Source: Deltaproteobacteria bacterium
Lineage (GTDB): Bacteria; Myxococcota_A; Polyangia; DRWM01; JAAZOP01
DNA: 35,030 bases
Direction of reading: 5' to 3'
NCBI GenBank assembly: GCA_016930215.1
Contig: JAFGHH010000307.1
Coordinates: 1-35,030, forward strand
Part shown: positions 17,310 to 25,344 of the stretch, piece after piece
How positions within the stretch are numbered: the first letter of the stretch is position 1
Layout: every line of letters begins with the position of its first letter
Translations under genes and position numbers: made by a program
The notes under the pieces: model-generated
Told to the model about the DNA's origin: nothing
What the model saw: only the letters and a program-made list of their open reading frames with translations
Databases searched by the model: none

Positions 17310-18416
17310 GTGGTGAGGATGGGTCGGGTCGTCGTCGGTCGGCGTACGGTGGTGGCATGGTTGGCCTGGGCAGGTCTCGCCGCGGGTTGCGGGGACGCGC
17401 CGCGGCGGGACCCGGCGGCGGAAGGGACGCTGTTCGTGCTGACGACCGACTTCGAGACGGGCGCGTTCTCGATCGTCGACCACGAGGCGGAGACCGCGGC
17501 CGTCAACGTCGGGCTGACGCACTCGGACGCCGTGGCACGCGTTCGCGGCTCGCGGGTCTACGTCGTCAACCGGCTGGGACAGGACAACGTCACCGCGCTC
17601 GACGCCGCGGACGGGTTCCGCGTGCTGTGGCAGCGTTCGACCGGGCCCGGGTCGAACCCTCAGGACATCGCCTTCGCGTCGGACGAGAAGGCCTACGTTC
17701 CGCGGCTCGAGCTGCCCGCCGTGCTGGTGCTCGACCCGCGCGACGGCACGCGGCTCGGCGAGGTCGACCTGTCGGGTCTGGCCGACGCGGACGGGGTGCC
17801 GGAGGCGTCGTGGGCCGTCGCCGTCGCGGACCGGATCGTGGTCGCCGTCGGCCGGCTCGACCGCAACGACGCCTACCGGCCGACCGGCCCGGGAGCGCTG
17901 GCGGTGCTCGACCCGGCGACCGACACGGTGGAGCGGACGATCGAGCTCTCGGCGGCGAACCCGTGGGGCGAGCCGGTGGTCGCGACCGACGGGCGCCTGC
18001 TGGTGGGCCTGGCGGGCCGGTTCGGCGAGTTGGACGGCGGCATCGAAGGAGTCGACCTGCCGGCGGGACCGTCGTACGGGCTGGTGGTGACCGAGGCGGA
18101 GTTGGGCGGCGACGTGCTGTCGTTCGTCGCGGGCGACGACCGGGCGCTGTGGATCCTGGTTTCCGACGCCGCGAGCGTGACCTCGCTGGTGCGTTGGGAG
18201 CCGCCGGCGGGACCGCCGCGGACGATCGTGCGGGGCAGCGGGTTCACGCTGTCCTGCGTGGCGGAGGTCGCACCCGGGCTGCTGGCGGTGTGCGACCGCG
18301 AGCGGACGGCTCCGGGCGTGCGGCTGTTCGAGCTGCCGTCGGGTGTCGAGCGGACGGTGCGGCCGATCGACGTCGGCCTGCCGCCGTGGCAGGTGCGTGT
18401 CCTCTCGCGGGAGTAG
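17310..18416 (+). CDS. Beta-propeller lipoprotein of the B12 operon, BtuG-like candidate
   Basis: This protein has 368 residues from GTG 17310, or 365 from ATG 17319. The leader ends in the good lipobox GLAAGC. The mature part consists of repeated short blade-like segments of the YncE/surface-propeller type: LFVLTTDFETGAFSIVD, VYVVNRLGQDNVTALD, AYVPRLELPAVLVLDP, WAVAVADRIVVAVGRL, GALAVLDPATDTVERTIEL and LLVGLAGRFGELDGGIEG. In Bacteroides, BtuG is a surface lipoprotein of propeller fold that binds B12 very tightly and caps the BtuB receptor. A propeller lipoprotein directly downstream of a BtuB-like gene under a B12 riboswitch is therefore a good candidate for the same role. Orthology versus convergence is unproven. 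The gap to the receptor gene is 50 bases. Confidence 0.75.
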   Translation: MVRMGRVVVGRRTVVAWLAWAGLAAGCGDAPRRDPAAEGTLFVLTTDFETGAFSIVDHEAETAAVNVGLTHSDAVARVRGSRVYVVNRLGQDNVTALDAADGFRVLWQRSTGPGSNPQDIAFASDEKAYVPRLELPAVLVLDPRDGTRLGEVDLSGLADADGVPEASWAVAVADRIVVAVGRLDRNDAYRPTGPGALAVLDPATDTVERTIELSAANPWGEPVVATDGRLLVGLAGRFGELDGGIEGVDLPAGPSYGLVVTEAELGGDVLSFVAGDDRALWILVSDAASVTSLVRWEPPAGPPRTIVRGSGFTLSCVAEVAPGLLAVCDRERTAPGVRLFELPSGVERTVRPIDVGLPPWQVRVLSRE

Positions 18417-18485
18417 ACCGGATGGTGCCGCCCGTGGAGGTCGCGGCGCGGCGCTGGGCCGCGCGCAGCGCGGGCCGAGCCGCCG

Positions 18486-18501
18486 GCCTCGCCGGCGAGG
18501 C
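18486..18501. terminator. Perfect 16-base palindrome after the B12 operon, possible terminator
   Basis: GCCTCGCCGGCGAGGC is a perfect inverted repeat 70 bases downstream of the propeller gene and upstream of the next promoter. It lacks a T-run and a loop, so a DNA-binding site is equally possible. Confidence 0.25.
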
Positions 18502-18541
18502 GGCATCGAACGGCTCGCGGCGCCACACGCGGCGCCGACGG

Positions 18542-18570
18542 TTGTCGGAGGCGGGTTCGGCGCGTACACT
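18542..18570 (+). promoter_or_regulatory. Predicted sigma70-type promoter of the vWA lipoprotein gene
   Basis: The sequence is TTGTCG, 17 bases, TACACT (four of six matches in each box, ideal spacing). It predicts a leader of about 29 bases containing GGAGGT 5 bases before the ATG at 18606. Confidence 0.55.
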
Positions 18571-18605
18571 CCCGACGTCGAGCCTTGCGGGGCAGGAGGT
18601 GTGCG

Positions 18606-19730
18606 ATGTCGATTCGGCGATTGGCCGCCCTGGTGTTCGTGGTGCCGGCGACGTTCGGCACGGCTTGTTCGGATCCGTCGGACGACCCGGTCGACTACGG
18701 TCACGTCGACGTGCGGGACGGCGACACGCCGGGCGACCCCGGGACCGAGGATCGGGTCATCCCCGACACGTCGATGGACATGATCTGCGACGAGCAGGAC
18801 TTCGACCTGCACCACGAGATCGTGCGGATCATGATCCTGCTCGACCAGTCGTCCTCGATGGAGGGCTCGCGCTGGAGCGGCGCGACCGACGCGTTGCAGG
18901 CGCTGTTGGAGAATCCGGCCTTCTACGACATGTATTTCGGGCTGGACGCGTTCCCCGACGGCTATCCGGGCAGTTGGACCGACTGCAACTCGGGGATGCT
19001 GCCGTGCATGAGCTGCCGGGAAGACGAGTGCGGGACGCTGTTCCCGCCGCAGGTGGCGGTGAACATCAGCTACCTCTCGGCGCCGGACATCGTGGCGCAC
19101 ATGAACGACCCGGCGTACCCGCAGTTCTGCACCTTCACGCCGCTGGTGAACCAGCTCGCGTACTACGACAGCGGCCCCGGGCCGACCGACGCCCCGGAGA
19201 TCTACTCCGACGACAGCGACAACTACCTCGTCGTGGTCTCGGACGGCGAGGACACCGGCTGCTACGACGGCGACCCGGTGTCGGCGCTGCGAACCCACAC
19301 GGCGAACATCCTGGCGACGCACGGCATCAAGTCGATCGCCATCGGCTTCGGCTCCACAGGGGGCGAGATGGCCTCCGAGTTGAACGCGATCGCCGGCGCC
19401 GGCGGCACCCCGTTCACGACGTTCCTCCACGCCGAGGACGGCCCGGCGCTGGCTGCGGCGTTGGAGTCGATCGCCTCCTCGATGATCACCTGCCGCTACG
19501 TGCTGGATGCCGTGGAGCCGACCGCCGACCCCGAGCAGGTCAACTTCTACCTCGACGGCGTCGTCGTGCCGATGGACGAGGACTGCACGGAGAGCTCGGG
19601 CGCCGGCTGGCACTGGTACGACGCCGACCACACCACCGTGGAGTTCTGCGGCACGTACTGCGAGCAGATCCGCGGCGGCACGATCGGCACGATCACCGCT
19701 ACCTTCGGCTGCCCGACGATCCTGATCTGA
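18606..19730 (+). CDS. von Willebrand factor A domain lipoprotein
   Basis: This is a 374-residue protein. The leader ends ATFGTAC (Cys21), followed by an acidic linker (DVRDGDTPGDPGTEDR). The vWA domain has the MIDAS motif DQSSSM (Asp80, Ser82, Ser84). Further inside are VVVSDGEDTGC and GIKSIAIGFGSTGGEM, typical of the later strands of the fold. Extra Cys (CNSGMLPCMSCREDEC) form an insertion of the kind seen in myxobacterial surface vWA proteins. The domain usually mediates metal-dependent protein contacts at the cell surface; the partner is unknown. The ATG at 18606 is fixed by GGAGGT; the TTG at 18585 is rejected. The stop codon lies within an inverted repeat shared with the convergent lptE gene. 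Confidence 0.86.
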   Translation: MSIRRLAALVFVVPATFGTACSDPSDDPVDYGHVDVRDGDTPGDPGTEDRVIPDTSMDMICDEQDFDLHHEIVRIMILLDQSSSMEGSRWSGATDALQALLENPAFYDMYFGLDAFPDGYPGSWTDCNSGMLPCMSCREDECGTLFPPQVAVNISYLSAPDIVAHMNDPAYPQFCTFTPLVNQLAYYDSGPGPTDAPEIYSDDSDNYLVVVSDGEDTGCYDGDPVSALRTHTANILATHGIKSIAIGFGSTGGEMASELNAIAGAGGTPFTTFLHAEDGPALAAALESIASSMITCRYVLDAVEPTADPEQVNFYLDGVVVPMDEDCTESSGAGWHWYDADHTTVEFCGTYCEQIRGGTIGTITATFGCPTILI

Positions 19731-19777
19731 ACCGCCCTTCGGGGTGCGGCGGCCGCGGGCCGAGGCCCGCGGTTCAG
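19727..19777. terminator. Candidate bidirectional terminator spanning both convergent stop codons
   Basis: Arms CTGAACCGC (19727-19735) and GCGGTTCAG (19769-19777) are perfect inverted copies, and each contains the stop codon of one of the two convergent genes. Nested inside are CCC-TTCG-GGG and the 8-base stem CCGCGGGC-CGAG-GCCCGCGG (19753-19772). The inner stem and the outer arms compete for GCGG. There is no T-run, which is common in very GC-rich genomes. Confidence 0.5.
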
Positions 19778-20292
19778 AGTCGCGACAGGAGCGCAGCGAC
19801 GATGCGCGCGGCGAGCCCACGGGCGGCGAGCGCGCAGGCCGAGGTGTGGGCGCGGTCGGCCGCGGCGGCGTCGGTGCCCGTCGCCTCCGCGCCCGAAGCC
19901 TCGAACGTGCCGAGCTCCTCGGCCGTCCCGTCCCCGCGGCGCAGGGTGGCGCGGGCGAGGAGTCGCAGGTCCCACGCCGCCGGCTCGAACCGCCCGGTGT
20001 CGTCCTCCGCCGGGAGCGCCGGCGCCTCGCCCGCGCCCGACACCACGACCGCCAACTCGGTCGAGGCGTCCGCGGTCGCGAGCCGCAGCCCTTCGTCGCG
20101 CAGTCGCTCGGAGAGCGCCTGCTCCACGGCGGGCAGCGCCTCGGGGTGCACCGGGCCCTCGCCCGACAGCGCGAGGTGCACGGTGCGGTCGGTGGGGACC
20201 AGGCGGTAGCCGCAGCCGGGAGCGGCGAGGGCGAAGGCCAGGGCGGCCGCGAGGGCGGCCGGACCGAGGCGACGGTGCATCCCCCGGGGCAC
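19774..20292 (-). CDS. lptE: LptE-like LPS-assembly lipoprotein
   Basis: This is a 172-residue protein. The leader ends AAPGC and is followed at once by GYRLVP, the GCGYRL-type start of mature LptE. The family plugs the LptD barrel and delivers LPS to the outer leaflet. The rest diverges strongly, with the VHLALSGEGPVHPEALPAVE segment resembling the first strand and helix of the LptE fold. It lies directly downstream of leuS, the position of lptE in many proteobacteria, which is strong support for a sequence this divergent. The GTG start at 20292 has AGGAG 7 bases upstream, overlapping the leuS stop. An ATG at 20280 is the alternative. Confidence 0.76.
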   Translation of the reverse strand: MPRGMHRRLGPAALAAALAFALAAPGCGYRLVPTDRTVHLALSGEGPVHPEALPAVEQALSERLRDEGLRLATADASTELAVVVSGAGEAPALPAEDDTGRFEPAAWDLRLLARATLRRGDGTAEELGTFEASGAEATGTDAAAADRAHTSACALAARGLAARIVAALLSRL

Positions 20293-20302
20293 GCCGCGGC
20301 TC

Positions 20303-22957
20303 CTACTTCACGACGAAGTTGACGAGCTTGCCGGGCACGAAGACCGTCTTCACGATCTTCTTCCCCTCGAGGAACCGGGCGACGTTCGGCTCGGCCTGCG
20401 CCCGCTCCACGACCTGCTCCCGGGTCGCGTCGGGCGGCACGCGGAGCTGGCCGCGCAGCTTTCCCAGTACCTGGACCACGACGGTGAGGACCTCCTCGGC
20501 GGCCGCGGCCTCGTCGAACGCGGGCCAGCCGGCCTCGAGCACGGTGCCGGTCTGTCCGATGCGCTGCCACAGCTCGTCGCAGAGGTGCGGGGCGAAGGGC
20601 GAGAGCAGACGCAGCAGGGTCAGGACCGCCTCGCGGCGCACGGCCGGTCCGGCGGTCGGGTCGCCGGCGGGCTCCGGGCCGCAGTCCGACCGGGCGGGGT
20701 CGGCGGCTTCCGGCACGCCGGCGTCGGCGAGCGCGTTGGTCAGCTCCATGATCGCGGAGACGGCGGTGTTGAGGTGGAACCGGCCGTCGATGTCGCGGGT
20801 CACGCGGCGGATCGTCTGGTGCACCAGGCGGCGCAGCGCCTGCCAGCGCGGCGGCAGCTCGCCCGGCGGGAGCGTTGCGGGCGCCGCGCGCACCGCCTCG
20901 GCCGCCTCGTTGGTGATGCGCCAGACGCGGGCCAGGAAGCGCCAGCACCCTTCGACCCCCTCGTCGCGCCACTCGAGGTCCTTCTCCGGCGGGGCGGCGA
21001 ACAGCGTGAACAGTCGTGCGGTGTCGGCGCCGTAGCGCTCGACGAACGCCTCGAGCCCCACGACGTTGCGCTTGGACTTGGACATCTTCTCGATCCGCCC
21101 GACGGTCACCGGCGCGCCGTTGACCTTGCTCTTCCCGTCCTCGACCTCCTCGGGGTAGTGCCAGACCGGGTTCCCGTTCTCGTCGGGGGTGAAGTAGGTC
21201 TCCTTGCAGACCATGCCCTGCGTGAGCAGCCGCGCGAACGGCTCGTCGGGAACGGAGGCCGGCAGGAAGCCGAGGTCCTTGAGCACCATGTGGTAGAAAC
21301 GGGCGTACATCAGGTGGCCCACGGCGTGCTCGATGCCGCCGATGTACTGGTCGACGGGCATCCAGGCGGCGACGCGGTCGTGGCGCACGGGCGCCTGGTC
21401 CCACTGCGGGTCGCAGTAGCGCAGGAAGTACCACGACGACTCGACGAAGGTGTCGAGGGTGTCGGTCTCGCGGCGGCCGGGGCCGCCGCACTTCGGGCAG
21501 GCGATGTTCGGGAAGGTCGGATGGCGCGCGAGCGGGTTGCCGCCGCGGACGTCGAACGCGAGGTCGGGCGGCAGCACGACGGGGAGCTCCGCCTCGGGGA
21601 CCGGCACGACGCCGCAGGCCGCGCAGTGGACGACGGGGATCGGGCAGCCCCACGAGCGCTGGCGGGAGACGCACCAGTCGCGCAGGCGCCAGGAGACCGT
21701 CGCGCCCCCCTGGCCGCGCTCGGCGAGCCACGCCGTGATGCGCTGCATCCCCTCGGAGTTGGGCAGGCCGTCGAACTGCGCGGAGTTCACCTGCCGGCCC
21801 TCCTCGACGTAGGCGCAGTCCATCGTTGCCGGGTCGAGCCTGGTGCCGTCGGGGGGCGCGATCACGACCTTGATCGGCAGCTCGAACTTGCGCGCGAACT
21901 CGAAGTCGCGCTGGTCGTGGGCCGGGACGGCCATCACGGCGCCGGTGCCGTAGTCCATCAGCACGAAGTTGGCGATGAAGATCGGCACGCGCCCGCCGGT
22001 GGCGGGGTTGGTGCAGTACGCGCCGGTGAACACGCCGTCCTTGGTCAGCTCGTCGGCGCGCATCCGGCGCAGGTCGTTGCGGGTCCGGTCGACGAACGCC
22101 CGCACCTCGGACTCGCGGCCGCCGCCGCGGGCCAGCTCGAGCGCCAGGGGGTGTTCGACGGCGAGGCTCATGAAGGTCACGCCGAACAGGGTGTCGGGGC
22201 GCGTGGTGAACACCAGCAGCTCGCTCGTCCCGCCGGCGGGCTGCTCCAGCGGGAAGCGGATCTCGGTGCCGTGGCTCTTGCCGATCCGGGCCCGCTGCTC
22301 GAGCAGCACGCGCTCGGGCCACGCCCCGGCCAGCGCCTCGACGCCGGCCAGCAGCCGCTCGGCGTAGGCGGTGGTGCGGAGGAACCACTGCTCGAGCTCC
22401 CGTTGCACGACGGGCTCGCCGAGCTTGTAGTCCCGGCCGTCGATCACCTGCTCGTTGGCCAGCACGGTCTGCAGCGCGTCGGACCAGTTGACCAGCGACT
22501 TCCGGCGGTAGGCCAGGCCGCGTTCGAGCATCCGGACGAAGACGAGCTGTTCCCAGCGGTAGTACTCGGGGACGCAGGTGGCGAGCTCGCGGTCCCAGTC
22601 GTAGGTCAGGCCGAGCAGCTTGAGCTGGCGGCGCATCTCATCGATGTTGTCGAAGGTCCACTGCTTGGGGTCGAGTTGGCGCTCCATCGCGGCCTGCTCG
22701 GCGGGCAGGCCGAAGGCGTCCCAGCCCATCGGGTGCAGCACCGCCTTGCCGCGCATGCGGTGGAAGCGTGCGGCGACGTCGCCGATCGCGTAGTTGCGGA
22801 CGTGGCCCATGTGCAGGCGGCCGGAAGGGTAGGGGAACATCTCGAGCAGGTAGAACTTGTCGGCGCCGGGGAGGTCCGCGGCGCGGAACAGGCCCCGCTC
22901 GGCCCACGTCCGCTGCCACTTCGCCTCGAGCTCGCCCGGCACGTACTTGTCGGCCAT
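20303..22957 (-). CDS. leuS: Leucyl-tRNA synthetase
   Basis: This 884-residue class I aminoacyl-tRNA synthetase charges tRNA-Leu in the cytoplasm. The HIGH motif is in PYPSGRLHMGH (about residue 42-52) and the KMSKS motif is in EKMSKSKRN. Between them lie the zinc-like Cys pairs (HCAACG, CPKCGG) and the CP1 editing domain with its TTRPDT motif and MAVPAHDQRDFEFA. The C-terminal domain ends FVPGKLVNFVVK, as is usual. Length and order match bacterial LeuS. The ATG at 22957 has GGAGG 8 bases upstream. The leader shows no T-box or attenuator. It is followed by lptE. Confidence 0.98.
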   Translation of the reverse strand: MADKYVPGELEAKWQRTWAERGLFRAADLPGADKFYLLEMFPYPSGRLHMGHVRNYAIGDVAARFHRMRGKAVLHPMGWDAFGLPAEQAAMERQLDPKQWTFDNIDEMRRQLKLLGLTYDWDRELATCVPEYYRWEQLVFVRMLERGLAYRRKSLVNWSDALQTVLANEQVIDGRDYKLGEPVVQRELEQWFLRTTAYAERLLAGVEALAGAWPERVLLEQRARIGKSHGTEIRFPLEQPAGGTSELLVFTTRPDTLFGVTFMSLAVEHPLALELARGGGRESEVRAFVDRTRNDLRRMRADELTKDGVFTGAYCTNPATGGRVPIFIANFVLMDYGTGAVMAVPAHDQRDFEFARKFELPIKVVIAPPDGTRLDPATMDCAYVEEGRQVNSAQFDGLPNSEGMQRITAWLAERGQGGATVSWRLRDWCVSRQRSWGCPIPVVHCAACGVVPVPEAELPVVLPPDLAFDVRGGNPLARHPTFPNIACPKCGGPGRRETDTLDTFVESSWYFLRYCDPQWDQAPVRHDRVAAWMPVDQYIGGIEHAVGHLMYARFYHMVLKDLGFLPASVPDEPFARLLTQGMVCKETYFTPDENGNPVWHYPEEVEDGKSKVNGAPVTVGRIEKMSKSKRNVVGLEAFVERYGADTARLFTLFAAPPEKDLEWRDEGVEGCWRFLARVWRITNEAAEAVRAAPATLPPGELPPRWQALRRLVHQTIRRVTRDIDGRFHLNTAVSAIMELTNALADAGVPEAADPARSDCGPEPAGDPTAGPAVRREAVLTLLRLLSPFAPHLCDELWQRIGQTGTVLEAGWPAFDEAAAAEEVLTVVVQVLGKLRGQLRVPPDATREQVVERAQAEPNVARFLEGKKIVKTVFVPGKLVNFVVK

Positions 22958-23007
22958 CGCACCCGCCTCCGCGCCCGCGCCCCGGCCCCCGGCGGCGCGG
23001 CGCGCGG

Positions 23008-23037
23008 AACCTAGCACCGGCGGGCGGGGCTTGTCGA
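23008..23037 (-). promoter_or_regulatory. Predicted leuS promoter, back to back with the MBL promoter
   Basis: The minus strand reads TCGACA, 18 bases, TAGGTT. Its -35 box overlaps the -35 box of the divergent MBL-fold gene at TTGTCGA (23031-23037), so the two promoters may compete for RNA polymerase. Confidence 0.4.
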
Positions 23038-23059
23038 ACCGGCGGCGAGCCGCCAGAAT
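23031..23059 (+). promoter_or_regulatory. Predicted promoter of the MBL-fold gene (leaderless transcript)
   Basis: The sequence is TTGTCG, 17 bases, CAGAAT (four of six matches in each box). The -10 box ends 7 bases before the ATG at 23067, which therefore coincides with the expected first transcribed base. This agrees with the absence of any Shine-Dalgarno. Confidence 0.5.
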
Positions 23060-23066
23060 GCCGTCC

Positions 23067-23678
23067 ATGATCGTGCGACAGCTGCTGCTCGGACCGATGG
23101 CCAACTTCGGCTACCTCGTCGGCGACGAGTCCACGAAACGCGCCGCCGCGATCGATCCCTCCTTCGACGGGCGGCCGCTGGAGCGGGAGGCGAAGAAGCT
23201 GGGCCTGACGATCGACCTCGTGCTCGCCACCCACGGCCATCCCGACCACGTGCAGGATCTGGAGCGGCTTGCCCGCGCCACCGGCGCGAAGGTCGGCGCG
23301 CACCGCAGCTCGCGCATCCGCAAGGACCTCGAGCTGGAAGACGGACAGCGTCTGTCGCTCGGCGAGGTGACGCTCGAGGTGCTCCACACCCCGGGACACA
23401 CGCCGGACGGCGTGTGCTACCTCGCCGGCGACGCGCTGTTCACGGGCGACACGCTGTTCGTCGACGCCTGCGGCCGGGTGGACCTGCCGGGAAGCGACGT
23501 GCGGGCGATGCACCACAGCCTGTTCGTGCGCCTGCGCGGGCTGCCGGACCAACTGATCGTCCACCCGGGGCACGACTACGGCCATGCGCCCACGGCGAGG
23601 CTCGGCGAGCAGAAGCGGGACAACGTGACGATGCAGCCGCGCACGCCCGAGGAGTTCGCGGAGCTGATGGGGCCGTAG
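23067..23678 (+). CDS. Metallo-beta-lactamase-fold hydrolase, ETHE1/persulfide dioxygenase-like
   Basis: This 203-residue cytoplasmic enzyme carries the canonical motif HGHPDH (His56, His58, Asp60, His61). A third His follows in HTPGHTPDG, and the bridging Asp is in GDTLFVDACGR. The last His is in VHPGHDYG. The stretch CGRVDLPGSD...LFVRLRGLPDQLIVHPGHDYG resembles ETHE1-type sulfur dioxygenases (CGRTDF...LP...YPGHDY) more than glyoxalase II. ETHE1 enzymes oxidise glutathione persulfide in sulfide detoxification. Substrate use here is inference; a glyoxalase II or generic thioester hydrolase remains possible. I prefer ATG 23067 (MIVRQLLLG) to 23058, because the promoter places the transcript start at this codon. 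Confidence 0.85.
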   Translation: MIVRQLLLGPMANFGYLVGDESTKRAAAIDPSFDGRPLEREAKKLGLTIDLVLATHGHPDHVQDLERLARATGAKVGAHRSSRIRKDLELEDGQRLSLGEVTLEVLHTPGHTPDGVCYLAGDALFTGDTLFVDACGRVDLPGSDVRAMHHSLFVRLRGLPDQLIVHPGHDYGHAPTARLGEQKRDNVTMQPRTPEEFAELMGP

Positions 23679-23688
23679 GGGAGGGCGC

Positions 23689-24555
23689 TCAGCCGTCCTC
23701 GAGCAGCACGAGCAGCGCCTGGTAGTACGCCCGCGGGAGGTCCACGCAGGTCATCTCGTGGTAGCGGGACGCGACGCCGACGTGGACCCAGAGCCGGCCG
23801 TGCGTGCCGAGCGTCCCCTGGTAGCCGTCGAAGAAACGCCCCGCGTCGGAGCCGAAGGAGACGTCCAGCGCCTGGCGCTCGCGGGTCCCGCACGGGTCGG
23901 GCCGCACGGGGCAGACGTCCCCGGCCAGCTCGACCGAGTACGGATGGTACCAGTCGGAGGCCGCGATCTCCCGGGGGCTCAGGTTCTCGGAATCGATCCC
24001 CGCCAGCAGGAGGGTGCCCGAGGCGTCGGTCTGCCGCAGCAGCACGTGCCGCTCGGTCCACTCGAACCACGTCTCCGCCACGTGGCGGAAGTGGACCCGG
24101 CGGCCTTCGAGGCTCGCCAGCGGCGGGTGGGGGTTGGCGCGGATCGTGATCCGGTGCAGCGGGTAGCCCGACGGGTCGTCGCACTGCAGGACGACGGCGG
24201 ACGTGTCGGCCGAGATCGCGGTGACGGCGGAGACCTCGCAGTCCAGCGCCAGGTCGACCGCCGCGTAGGGGTCGTCGTCGACAGAGAACGAAAGCCACGT
24301 GCCGTCGCCGGGCTCCGGCGGGCACTCCGGGAAGACCTCGGCCTCGGGGCCGGCGTCGTCGGCGACGGAATCCTCGAGTCCCGCGTCCTCGGTCCGATCG
24401 GGCCGCGCGTCCTCGACGGTTGCGTCGTCGGCCCGGTCCGGCCGGGCGTCCAGCCCGCCGTCGCCCTCGTCGCTCCAGCTCTGGTAGCAGCCGAGGAGGG
24501 CAACGCCGGCGAGCGCGAGGGTCCGGCGGCGGGACGCAATTCGTCTTCGGGGCAT
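23689..24555 (-). CDS. Lipoprotein of unknown function with Asp-rich repeat linker
   Basis: This is a 288-residue protein. A very basic N-region (RRRIASRRR) and a leader end VALLGC (Cys23). An acidic, partly repeated linker follows (DARPDRADDATVEDARPDRTEDAG). The mature domain of about 220 residues carries Cys pairs (FPECPPEP, VCPVRPDPCG) and a C-terminal part with DVSFGSDAGRFF and TLGTHGRLWVHVG; I recognise no family. The linker style matches other lipoproteins in this window. The ATG at 24555 is supported by GAGGAG 8 bases upstream, and the long upstream extension to 25317 is a shadow of the OmpA-like gene. It is divergent from that gene and convergent with the MBL gene, with 10 bases between stops. 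Confidence 0.78.
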   Translation of the reverse strand: MPRRRIASRRRTLALAGVALLGCYQSWSDEGDGGLDARPDRADDATVEDARPDRTEDAGLEDSVADDAGPEAEVFPECPPEPGDGTWLSFSVDDDPYAAVDLALDCEVSAVTAISADTSAVVLQCDDPSGYPLHRITIRANPHPPLASLEGRRVHFRHVAETWFEWTERHVLLRQTDASGTLLLAGIDSENLSPREIAASDWYHPYSVELAGDVCPVRPDPCGTRERQALDVSFGSDAGRFFDGYQGTLGTHGRLWVHVGVASRYHEMTCVDLPRAYYQALLVLLEDG

Positions 24556-24604
24556 GGATCGAACTCCTCGCGGCATTCGTAGCATCGGCCGCCCGGCGCG
24601 TCCA

Positions 24605-24638
24605 GGTTTCGCCGCGGGTTTCGCCGCGGTTGCGCAAC
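24605..24638. repeat. Tandem 12-base repeat plus palindrome in a divergent promoter region
   Basis: GGTTTCGCCGCG occurs twice in a row (24605-24628) and is followed at once by the perfect palindrome GTTGCGCAAC (24629-24638). The element lies midway between two divergent lipoprotein genes, a typical place for an operator. Confidence 0.45.
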
Positions 24639-24705
24639 GCGGGCGTTGCGGCCATCCTCGGCGCCGCGGGCCGGTCGACGGTCGCCGCCGAACGGGAGGA
24701 TCATG

Positions 24706-25344
24706 ATGCGTGAGACGGTGCTGTGGACGACCTGGTTGCTGGCGACGGCGGCGTGCGGGCCGGCGACGACCGAGGGCGGCGGGGCGAACGAGCCGACGAC
24801 GACGGATCCGGCCGCGGCGGTCGGGCCGGCGGGCGACGCGCCCGACCCCGGCGCTCCGGCGCTCTCCGCGGCGGATGTCGAGGCGCGGTACCGGTTCGTG
24901 GAGCCGATCGAGTTCGACGGCGGCTCGGACGACCTGACGGTGGAGGGCGAGGCGGCGCTGCGGCGGACGGCGGAGCGGCTCGGGTCGCACCCCGAGTGGC
25001 TGGTAGTGGAGCTCGAGTCGCATTCGGACCCTCGCGGGGCCTCGGGGCACAACCTGGACCTGACGCGGCATCGCGCGGGGCTGATTCGCGAGAAGCTGAT
25101 CGCGCTGGGGATCGACGGCGAGCGGCTGATCGCCACCGGCTACGGCGAGACGTGCCCGCGGGATCCGCGCCCCGGCTCCCGCGGCGACCGGAGGGTCGAG
25201 CTGGTGGTGCTGGAGACGACGGACGGCTGCACGGGCGAGCCGATCGGCTGTCCGGCGGCGGTCGAGCAGCTCGTGCTGTCGTCGCGGCTGCGCGAGTACC
25301 TCCCCGGGTCCGAGCACTGCGGGGGCGCGGAGGCCGCCCCGTGA
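24706..25344 (+). CDS. OmpA/Pal-like peptidoglycan-associated lipoprotein
   Basis: This is a 212-residue protein. A short leader ends LLATAAC (Cys17), followed by a Thr/Pro/Ala linker. An OmpA C-terminal-like domain spans about residues 60-170. Recognisable features are FDGGSDDLTVEGEAALRRTAERL, VELESHSDPRG, the peptidoglycan-binding block NLDLTRHRAGLIREKL, and ATGYGETCP...DRRVELVVL. Such proteins tie the outer membrane to peptidoglycan. No tol genes are adjacent, so it is probably one of several Pal-like paralogues. A Cys-containing tail of about 45 residues follows the domain. Of two consecutive ATG codons, the second (24706) is better spaced (6 bases) from GGAGG. The stop overlaps the next start as GTGA. 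Confidence 0.85.
   Translation: MRETVLWTTWLLATAACGPATTEGGGANEPTTTDPAAAVGPAGDAPDPGAPALSAADVEARYRFVEPIEFDGGSDDLTVEGEAALRRTAERLGSHPEWLVVELESHSDPRGASGHNLDLTRHRAGLIREKLIALGIDGERLIATGYGETCPRDPRPGSRGDRRVELVVLETTDGCTGEPIGCPAAVEQLVLSSRLREYLPGSEHCGGAEAAP

Noticed and set aside
17202-22388. 1728-residue minus-strand ORF
   Set aside because: It crosses the propeller and vWA genes antisense and then runs out of frame through lptE and leuS; no domain is recognisable.
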